Positions 13,645-19,610 of a stretch of DNA of 19,610 bases are shown in pieces. The translations under genes and the position numbers were made by a program. The DNA is taken from NCBI GenBank assembly GCA_019594025.1, contig JAFDUB010000021.1:1-19610 (forward strand). Reading direction: 5' to 3'. A model generated the notes under the pieces. It searched no databases. It saw only the letters and a list, made by a program, of their open reading frames with translations, and was not told the DNA's origin. The DNA comes from Thermoplasmata archaeon (GTDB taxonomy: Archaea; Thermoplasmatota; Thermoplasmata; Halarchaeoplasmatales; Halarchaeoplasmataceae). Each line of letters begins with the position of its first letter. Within the stretch, counting starts at the first letter, position 1.

Positions 13645-13741
13645 TCTATAACAGTCATATGTTTACGATTATATAAACCAAACGATGGGCGATGTTCCAT
13701 CAAAATTATATATTGGTAAGACACTTCTATTACTGAGCACG
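13645..13741. promoter_or_regulatory. Divergent promoter region between the regulator and the DUF835 gene
   Basis: Two TATA boxes face away from each other: TTTATATAA read leftward at 13669-13677 for the winged-helix gene, and TTATATATT at 13706-13714 on the + strand for the DUF835 gene. The + strand start is predicted near 13736, so the CDS must begin at ATG 13742 and not at the upstream in-frame ATG 13685, which lies before the promoter. The 30 bases between the boxes would be a natural place for an operator. I see no clear palindrome in it. Confidence 0.6.
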
Positions 13742-15790
13742 ATGTCTAAAAAACTAATCCAAATCTTCGCAATCGTATTTACAATAGCACTTTTTTCGCC
13801 GATCATATCCGTTATTGGTGCTACGGAGACAGCGGGTACTCACGGAGGAACGCTGGAGTGCAATACCAACCTACAGTTAATACCCCAGGCCGGTGAAGTT
13901 GGTGGCGGAAATATACGTTGGCGGTTGACCGGTGCAACTGCTAGAGATCTGCGAAGGGCACTGATTATGAGCGTAGGCGACGGAGAGGGTCATTTAACCG
14001 AGGAACAGCTGAATAAGTATCTTCAAACCAATCAGATGCTTGAATCTTATGTTCAGAGAGGAACAACTCTGGATGGGTACCGAGAGAGTCATGCGTATAC
14101 AAGATATGGCTTCACCCCACAGAGGGATATTGATCCAGATGACCAAATAAATTATCACGGCTTAAAAATAACCCGGTCATCTCTAACTACCAATAACGTT
14201 CATGACGATACAGTGGGCCTAGTCGGAAGTACCGCTCAAGACACATCGTCCCTAGAAATTAAGTTCACCATCAGTTTTCACGAAGCTCCAGGTGTTCAGG
14301 AGTACAATCTGAACATGGCGGATCACAGGGTGATGACGGCACTCTTCGACTCTATTATAATTCCTGCGGAGGAGGTACTAATAGAGAATGCGGGGAGTGG
14401 ATTTGAAACCGAGTTCGAACTTGAACACGGTAACCTTCTGGTAAAAGATGGGGATGTACAGGCTAGACTCATCCGATTCGATTCAGGTGGAAATCATACG
14501 GTTTTAACTCCACCTGAAGATTACAATTATGTGGTTTCAGAAGACGGTAGTGTAGAACTGCTTGACGGCTTCGAGTTCGAGGAAGGAGACGAACTCAGAA
14601 TATTTTACGGTTATGGTGTTGAATGGACCGGTAATTCTAAACTCTCCCATTGGACTTATTTTGTGGGAACACACAGTTACTATGAACCGGTTTACGAGGA
14701 CGGTACTTTGTACGTCATAAGAACACCAGCCGGACAACTACTGCATTACTCGGCGGATTATGAAGGATACGATGAACCACGGGCCTCAATACGGTGGAAG
14801 CAATTCAACGTGTTAGAGAATCCCCAAATTTTGTTCGTTATCGTGGCTCTAGCATCATATTTTACCGTAAAGGTACCTAAAACGGAATTCAAAAAGTACC
14901 GTGACGTGTATCATCCCTCGAAAAAAGCGAAGGCTGAAAAGGACACCTTTACACATATATTTGCTAGAGTGCTGTCCTTAGTTATTTTAATCATTTACTT
15001 CGTCCCATCCCTCGGTCCTATTTTTATCAGTGGACTTTATCTGGTTATAATCGCTGCCGCATTTGTCGTATCTAGCATCGTTATTTCAAAAGTATTTTAT
15101 AAACATAAGTCAAATCAAATACCGCTAGAAGATACTAAACCACCTGTTAAAAAGAAAATCCCCACCACTCCGGCTGATAGAAAGGTTAAAAAACCTTCGA
15201 ACGTTAAAAAACACAAATGTAATTCATGTAGGGAGATATTCACCATTCCTATAAACAAAAATCTTCTAACGGTAAAGTGCCCGGCTTGTAAGAAATCTCA
15301 AAGGGAATTAAAAGAAGGATATAATTACCTATTTCTTGAAGACAAGGGAGATAAAGTATTTTCTATACTTTCAGAATTCGTAAAAGACGGACAACCCGGT
15401 ATGGTTGTAACCACCAAAATACCTTCCAAGATACGTGAAAAGTTTTCTCTTCAAGGCTTAGATATAAAATGGTTGTCCGATCACGCCTCAAATGAGCATG
15501 ATGTCCTCGACCCGACTCGGCTAGAATTCGATCTTGTACGTGCAATCTCTAACTTCTCTAGGGAAAACGAAAGAGGGATCATACTTCTTGATGGACTGGA
15601 ATACCTGATAGTTGAGAATGGATTTGAAAGAGTCTCAAAGCTCCTCAAGAAAACCACAGATACATGCTCTTTTAACGCCACGACATACTTGATACATTTG
15701 AATCCCAGTTCCATGTCTAAAGCGGAACTAAGTATAACCAAAAAAGAGTTCGACCATGTTGAGGATTTGAGAACAAAGAAGAAGTTCTGA
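13742..15790 (+). CDS. Exported, membrane-anchored protein with zinc ribbon and DUF835 domain
   Basis: This encodes 682 residues from the chosen ATG. A signal peptide (KKLIQIFAIVFTIALFSPII, then VIGATETAG) leads to a long extracellular beta-rich region (about 30-350). A hydrophobic helix at about 361-377 follows, then a cytoplasmic loop and two more helices (about 410-453). The Lys/Pro-rich linker leads to a four-cysteine zinc ribbon (Cys 493/496 and 513/516). The C-terminal 150 residues match DUF835, with GMVVTTKIPSKIREKF, GIILLDGLEYLIVENGF and LIHLNPSS. DUF835 is known in archaea, but its activity is not established. An outside sensing part joined to a cytoplasmic output domain suggests a receptor-like role (inference). 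A divergent winged-helix gene shares the promoter region. Confidence 0.85.
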   Translation: MSKKLIQIFAIVFTIALFSPIISVIGATETAGTHGGTLECNTNLQLIPQAGEVGGGNIRWRLTGATARDLRRALIMSVGDGEGHLTEEQLNKYLQTNQMLESYVQRGTTLDGYRESHAYTRYGFTPQRDIDPDDQINYHGLKITRSSLTTNNVHDDTVGLVGSTAQDTSSLEIKFTISFHEAPGVQEYNLNMADHRVMTALFDSIIIPAEEVLIENAGSGFETEFELEHGNLLVKDGDVQARLIRFDSGGNHTVLTPPEDYNYVVSEDGSVELLDGFEFEEGDELRIFYGYGVEWTGNSKLSHWTYFVGTHSYYEPVYEDGTLYVIRTPAGQLLHYSADYEGYDEPRASIRWKQFNVLENPQILFVIVALASYFTVKVPKTEFKKYRDVYHPSKKAKAEKDTFTHIFARVLSLVILIIYFVPSLGPIFISGLYLVIIAAAFVVSSIVISKVFYKHKSNQIPLEDTKPPVKKKIPTTPADRKVKKPSNVKKHKCNSCREIFTIPINKNLLTVKCPACKKSQRELKEGYNYLFLEDKGDKVFSILSEFVKDGQPGMVVTTKIPSKIREKFSLQGLDIKWLSDHASNEHDVLDPTRLEFDLVRAISNFSRENERGIILLDGLEYLIVENGFERVSKLLKKTTDTCSFNATTYLIHLNPSSMSKAELSITKKEFDHVEDLRTKKKF

Positions 15791-15791
15791 A

Positions 15792-16349
15792 TCAAGTAAT
15801 CCAACGTTCATATATCTCGTTCTCAATCTCCAAACAGTCAAGCAGTTTACCTACGATAAAGTCAACCAGATCATCGATGTTTTTTGGCGTTCCATAAAAG
15901 GCGGGACATGCAGGTAGTATCGTTCCACCTGCGGAGCAAATTGTTACCATGTTCTCAAGGTGTATTTTGGATAAAGGAGTCTCTCTAGGAACCAATATCA
16001 GCTGCCGATTTTCTTTCAAAACTACAGCGGCTGAACGTGTTATCAAGTTATCTGCTATTCCTTGTGCTATCTTTGAAAGTGTTGAAACGGAGCAAGGAAC
16101 GATCACCATAGCGTCGTACAACGAACTGCCGGATGCCGGAGGGGCTTCCATCTGATTTGGAGAAAAGTTATTCCTAGCTAGCCGCTTTATGGTGTTCACG
16201 TCCACGTCCAACTCCAGATCTATCATTTGTTTAGCTGCATCGGATATAACTAGATCAACGTCGATATCTTCAATATCTGAGAGGGTTCTGAGCAGTCTTT
16301 CACCGTAGACAACTCCCGAGGCGCCACTTATACACAAGAGTAATTTCAT
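15792..16349 (-). CDS. ubiX: UbiX-family flavin prenyltransferase
   Basis: This encodes a 185-residue flavoprotein that attaches a dimethylallyl unit to FMN, making the prenylated FMN cofactor used by UbiD-type decarboxylases. The N-terminal GASG loop (residues 9-12) binds the flavin phosphate. The core motif runs VPCSVSTLSKIAQGIADNLITR, and the following LILVPRETPLSKIHLENM is diagnostic of UbiX. No UbiD gene is in the window, so its partner must lie elsewhere. It converges on the DUF835 gene with 1 base between stops. A TATA box 27 bases before the ATG predicts a leaderless mRNA. Confidence 0.96.
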   Translation of the reverse strand: MKLLLCISGASGVVYGERLLRTLSDIEDIDVDLVISDAAKQMIDLELDVDVNTIKRLARNNFSPNQMEAPPASGSSLYDAMVIVPCSVSTLSKIAQGIADNLITRSAAVVLKENRQLILVPRETPLSKIHLENMVTICSAGGTILPACPAFYGTPKNIDDLVDFIVGKLLDCLEIENEIYERWIT

Positions 16350-16371
16350 AAAAAAATAAGAGTTTAATACC

Positions 16372-16380
16372 TATAATATT
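16372..16380 (-). promoter_or_regulatory. TATA box for ubiX (leaderless)
   Basis: Leftward AATATTATA is centred about 27 bases before the ATG at 16349. No ribosome-binding site is present ahead of the ATG. It lies in the 41-base gap after the ABC permease gene and makes ubiX independently transcribed. Confidence 0.5.
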
Positions 16381-16390
16381 TTTACGGCCC

Positions 16391-17833
16391 TCAAATTTCC
16401 ATAGCCTCGTACTTCTTACCCGCATGTTGGAAAAGAAGTACCATTGTCAGTGCGGCACCGTCGGCGAAAAGAATGCATGCCATTAATCCCAAAAATCTAT
16501 CGATCTCTAGTATGACCGTAGGGAGTCCTAAAAATAATGCGCCACCTAAAAGACAAAGCATGAGACAGGTGTACATTATGATTACGTCGGGAGCCCCCCG
16601 ACTAGTTTCATCAAAGTTTGGAAACATCACCCCCATCCATACCCCTATACCGGTGAATAAAAAGTACATGGTAAAGATGGCTGTTAAAGCGAAGAGTGTG
16701 AACATAATAGGATAATCAAGTACGAAGGTGATTGGGAGTATTACTATTGCGGAGGTCAGTGGTGAGAAAAGCAGTAAAGAACCGCCCTTCCCCCATACGA
16801 TTCCCTTGAAATCGACAGGGGTCGTTCTTAGTGCCCACAACCTTTTTCCGTCACGGCTGAACAAAGTAAGGGAAGGTATTACGCTCTGTATAACAACGGC
16901 GGTGTAGGCGGTCATAGCTATCAACGCGGGATAAAAGTACTTTCCCACATCGAATCCTATATCTGGATTCGGACCGAGTTGGTGATAGATAATCAAAAGT
17001 CCCAGGCTTAACAAAGCCGTTACTCCTATAGTGGCAGGTATCTGCCGGTTTCTCCATCTTCTTAAGATCTCTGCCTGTGCCACCTTTCTTACTGGAGTAG
17101 GTATGAATCCAGGTAGAAAATCCTTTTTTCGATGAAAACGAAGGATCCGGCTGTTTTTACCGTTGATTCCCGCAACCCAAGCGGATTTGAAAAGAGGAGT
17201 AGAGATGAGAGTTATCATTATGGTTATAGGGATCATGATGGAAGTGTAGATAAGTTGAGTAGTCGGGTTTAGGGATGATTGCAGTATCAACCATACTATT
17301 GTGAGTATCTGTCCGAATGCCAATGTTAGTAATACCTTCACGTATAGATTTTCCTGTTTTGAAAAAAGGGCGATGTTGAAACCTGCAATCGGTGCCAGTA
17401 TAATGAGAGAATAGAGTTGTGGATAAAACAATCGGTCGGTAGGTAACGTGATATCCTCTATACTAATTATCATGGTAATGATTGACATGACCACTCCTAC
17501 CAGCAGTAGATTGTACCAAAAGACTTTGAACAATCTTGATAGAAGTATGTTGAGGTTTTTGATAGGTGAGGTAAAATAGTACTGCAGCGTTTGGTTGCTG
17601 AAAGTATCCTCGGAGGTTTCTGTCGACGCCTTTGCCATCAGCACGAAAAAAAGGGTAAAAAGAACATCTCCACGAGATGGTTGAATGAGAAGCTCCTCTA
17701 CCTCGGCAAGGGTATCGATGACAAAAAGAGTCATCCTAACGCCCGCGAATAAAAGGATTAGAAACCATGCGGCGACGACAGGATTCTTAGATAATTTTTC
17801 TTTGGTTACTCTGTAGGCCTTGATAACTTCCAA
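16391..17833 (-). CDS. ABC-2 type transporter permease
   Basis: This encodes 480 residues with about twelve hydrophobic helices in two groups, separated by a charged cytoplasmic stretch at about 225-255 that includes RILRFHRKKDFLPGF and AEILRRWRNRQIPA. There are no catalytic motifs. The pattern of paired six-helix halves suits an exporter-type ABC permease, and the ATPase gene lies 10 bases upstream. No substrate-binding protein gene is near, which also points to export. The substrate is unknown. The start appears to be TTG at 17833 with only a weak upstream site, so the exact N-terminus is uncertain. Confidence 0.85.
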   Translation of the reverse strand: MEVIKAYRVTKEKLSKNPVVAAWFLILLFAGVRMTLFVIDTLAEVEELLIQPSRGDVLFTLFFVLMAKASTETSEDTFSNQTLQYYFTSPIKNLNILLSRLFKVFWYNLLLVGVVMSIITMIISIEDITLPTDRLFYPQLYSLIILAPIAGFNIALFSKQENLYVKVLLTLAFGQILTIVWLILQSSLNPTTQLIYTSIMIPITIMITLISTPLFKSAWVAGINGKNSRILRFHRKKDFLPGFIPTPVRKVAQAEILRRWRNRQIPATIGVTALLSLGLLIIYHQLGPNPDIGFDVGKYFYPALIAMTAYTAVVIQSVIPSLTLFSRDGKRLWALRTTPVDFKGIVWGKGGSLLLFSPLTSAIVILPITFVLDYPIMFTLFALTAIFTMYFLFTGIGVWMGVMFPNFDETSRGAPDVIIMYTCLMLCLLGGALFLGLPTVILEIDRFLGLMACILFADGAALTMVLLFQHAGKKYEAMEI

Positions 17834-17843
17834 AGAAAAAATC

Positions 17844-18572
17844 TCAAGTACGTGACCGGGCGTGGTTCACCACCTCTACGAACACATCTTCTAACGAATC
17901 ACATCCGTACCGCTCGTATAATCCTCCTACCGTACCATGGGCGACGATGTCCCCTTCCTCGATTATAGCCACTTTATCAGCTATATCTTCTGTGATAGAC
18001 GTGATGTGTGTACTCATCAATATCGCCTTTCCTTTGACAGCTTCCTCTCTAATACGCATCTTGATGTATCTAGTGAACCTTGGGTCTAGCCCGCTAGTAG
18101 GTTCATCCAGAATTAGATTTGGTGGGTCGTTTATCAACGCGTTGGCAAATAGTAATTTTTGTTTCATGCCCTTGGAATAACTGCTGATCTCTGAGTTGAA
18201 TACACGTGAAAGCTCTAATTCCATTGCCAGCTTCTTACTTCTACTTTTAACTACAGATGTTCGCACCTCTTTTAGGGACCCCATGGTTTCTAAAAATTCA
18301 CGTCCGGTCAACCTGTTGTAGAGGTGTGGATGCTCCGGCATATATCCAAATCGTTCTCTACCTCTTACCACCTTCCAAACGGATTCTCCGTCTATCAATC
18401 CTACTCCTTCGGTGGCTTTGAGTAAACCGGTTAGTATCTTTATCAAGGTTGTTTTACCGGCTCCGTTAGAACCTAAGAGTACGAAAATTTCACCTGGTTG
18501 AACCTTCAATGATACTCCTTTCAAAGCCTCGAAGTCGCCATATTTTTTCCTTAGGTTTTTAACTTCAATCAT
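17844..18572 (-). CDS. ABC transporter ATP-binding protein
   Basis: This is a 242-residue nucleotide-binding subunit with all motifs intact: Walker A GSNGAGKTT (34-42), the Q-loop region FGYMPEH (75-81), signature SYSKGMKQKL (131-140), Walker B NLILDEP (152-158) with the D-loop SGLDP, and the switch histidine in MSTH. The SKGMKQ signature and MPEHPHLY Q-loop are typical of exporters of the CcmA/NatA type. It overlaps the NIF3-like gene by 8 bases and is followed by the permease. The three read as one leftward transcript. Confidence 0.96.
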   Translation of the reverse strand: MIEVKNLRKKYGDFEALKGVSLKVQPGEIFVLLGSNGAGKTTLIKILTGLLKATEGVGLIDGESVWKVVRGRERFGYMPEHPHLYNRLTGREFLETMGSLKEVRTSVVKSRSKKLAMELELSRVFNSEISSYSKGMKQKLLFANALINDPPNLILDEPTSGLDPRFTRYIKMRIREEAVKGKAILMSTHITSITEDIADKVAIIEEGDIVAHGTVGGLYERYGCDSLEDVFVEVVNHARSRT

Positions 18573-19524
18573 CTGTGCGTGAGTGGCGAATGAATCCGCT
18601 GCAGGGTAGTATTTCTATTCCCTTCTTTTCTAATTCATCTAAGATCAGGTTCAATCCTAGTGAATCGCTGGCCATATGTCCCGCGATGACGTAGTTGAGG
18701 TGATGTTTTTTCGCTTCCTTACGATGTTCTTCGCTCAGATGCATGCCGATAAGGGTGCCTACACCGGACTGTGCGAGCTTTTCGTATGATTTTTTTGACC
18801 CCTGGGTTCCGCCGGTCATCTCAACGACAACCTTACCCGCACTTCTATCTTCGTTACCTGCCAGTATGAAGGGGCCGTCGTTATACTTCCTTGCTTGGTG
18901 ACATTCCGGCACCTCTTCAAGCATTTTGATAACATCTTTTACGGTTTCCAGTTCCTTCTTTTCTACTAACTTAGTCAAATAATCGTTAACAAGGTTGTCC
19001 GCCGGCGTGTGGAGGCACATGAATGGTATATCTAGAAGCTTAGCAGCGTCCAGTGTTTTATTGTAATTTCTGCCTTTGATCTTCCTTTCTACTTCGCTTA
19101 TCCTTTCATCCATCAAAGACTCCGCTATGTTGATAGGCACTCCCCACTGGTAAAGAACGTCCTTCTGCAGGTGCATGACTTCGTGTAAGCCGGCTACACC
19201 AAGTCCACTGGGATGATGACTGATCATCAAATCTACATTTTTTCCCATCTCCCTCAACCTATCGGCGAGTGTCACCTCGCCGGTGCTGAGATCGATTCCC
19301 ACCATCACGCCTTTAACCTCTGTGTCGCCTTCACCATGAAGAATCCTTGTGTCAGGGAAAGGATTTTCCAACCGCTGCAGGTCGAAAACCTCTTTATCGG
19401 GACCTTCCAGTTTATCGTACTTCTCTTTTTCTTCTTCCATCAACTTTTCCAAAGCTTCCTTATCCCGGGGGTCGACTTTCTTTCCCTTCTCAACCGCAAG
19501 TGCGTAAATATCCTTTAATTTCAT
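18565..19524 (-). CDS. NIF3-like (DUF34 family) metal-binding protein
   Basis: This encodes a 319-residue protein similar to the NGG1-interacting factor 3 family, whose members hold a two-metal site. Likely ligands are H103/H104 in LMISHHPSGLG, H172 and D176 in LHTPADN, and H283 and D287 in IAGHMASDSLGLN. A charged helical N-terminal extension of about 55 residues precedes the core. The family is very widespread but its general function is still debated; GTP cyclohydrolase-like activity has been proposed for some members. It heads the leftward unit with the ABC transporter genes and overlaps the ATPase start by 8 bases, so it may be a soluble accessory, or only a co-transcribed neighbour. Confidence 0.85.
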   Translation of the reverse strand: MKLKDIYALAVEKGKKVDPRDKEALEKLMEEEKEKYDKLEGPDKEVFDLQRLENPFPDTRILHGEGDTEVKGVMVGIDLSTGEVTLADRLREMGKNVDLMISHHPSGLGVAGLHEVMHLQKDVLYQWGVPINIAESLMDERISEVERKIKGRNYNKTLDAAKLLDIPFMCLHTPADNLVNDYLTKLVEKKELETVKDVIKMLEEVPECHQARKYNDGPFILAGNEDRSAGKVVVEMTGGTQGSKKSYEKLAQSGVGTLIGMHLSEEHRKEAKKHHLNYVIAGHMASDSLGLNLILDELEKKGIEILPCSGFIRHSRTDD

Positions 19525-19552
19525 GACTATCGGCTATTCCCAGTTACAGGTG

Positions 19553-19560
19553 TTTAATAA
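19553..19560 (-). promoter_or_regulatory. TATA box for the NIF3-ABC unit
   Basis: Leftward TTATTAAA is centred about 32 bases before the ATG at 19524. The expected transcript would have a leader of about 5 bases, with no room for a ribosome-binding site. It overlaps the end of the possible gene at 19554-19610. Confidence 0.45.
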
Positions 19561-19610
19561 TGTTTTCTGTCTGTTATCGCAGCACGTACTTCTCCATGCA
19601 GCAAGCGAAA
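19554..19610 (-). CDS. Possible 3' end of a leftward gene (partial)
   Basis: From the right window edge a leftward frame reads FRLLHGEVRAAITDRKHY and stops at a TAA (19554-19556). Composition is reasonable for a protein C-terminus, but 18 residues cannot be assigned to a family and could be a chance open frame. The alternative rightward frame in this stretch has no ribosome-binding site. Confidence 0.25.
   Translation of the reverse strand, partial: FRLLHGEVRAAITDRKHY

Noticed and set aside
13685..13741. Upstream ATG 13685 as start of the DUF835 protein
   Set aside because: This ATG lies before the TATA box at 13706-13714, and using it would put 19 extra residues in front of a clean signal peptide. 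ATG 13742 fits promoter and protein.

Overview
This window looks like chromosomal DNA from a euryarchaeon, most likely in or near Thermoplasmatota. That placement is inferred from gene content only. The evidence is archaeal-type ribosomal proteins and SecY, an archaeal Cbf5/TruB pseudouridine synthase, an archaeal cytidylate kinase, DUF106 and DUF835 proteins, UPF0147, a tRNA gene with an intron at position 37/38, TATA boxes placed for leaderless transcripts, and GGTG/GAGG ribosome-binding sites with ATG, GTG and TTG starts.

Layout, left half (+ strand). Positions 1-4763 are the tail of the ribosomal spc operon: the end of uS5, then uL30, uL15, secY, a DUF106 (EMC3/Oxa1-like) insertase, cytidylate kinase and Cbf5. 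The genes overlap or nearly touch. A tRNA-Ser(GGA) gene with a 22-nt intron follows at 4800-4906. A TATA box near 4942 then starts a tightly packed run to 10233: two related four-helix membrane proteins (the second with a double zinc ribbon), a cytosine-deaminase-like amidohydrolase, a UspA protein, a protein with four CBS motifs, and glycyl-tRNA synthetase.

Layout, middle (- strand, 10237-13644). UPF0147 converges on glyS. From 10504 to 11194 there is almost no conventional coding sequence. This stretch holds a possible 30-codon ORF behind a TATA box, two perfect hairpins with complementary 7-nt loops, tRNA-Asn(GTT), and a chain of short perfect hairpins behind a second TATA box. Next are an MscS channel overlapping a DUF432 gene, and then a decayed second DUF432 copy joined out of frame to the C-terminal half of a membrane-anchored surface protein. 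A winged-helix regulator ends this block.

Layout, right end. A divergent promoter pair separates the regulator from a 682-residue exported and membrane-anchored protein with a cytoplasmic zinc ribbon and DUF835 domain (+). The rest is on the - strand: UbiX flavin prenyltransferase, and a NIF3-like protein in one unit with an ABC ATPase and an ABC-2 type permease. The last 57 bases may be the 3' end of another leftward gene.

The parts most worth a second look are the two structured non-coding stretches around tRNA-Asn (10600-10804 and 10958-11145), the MscS-DUF432 pair with its decayed copy, and the paired membrane proteins at 5011-6345.
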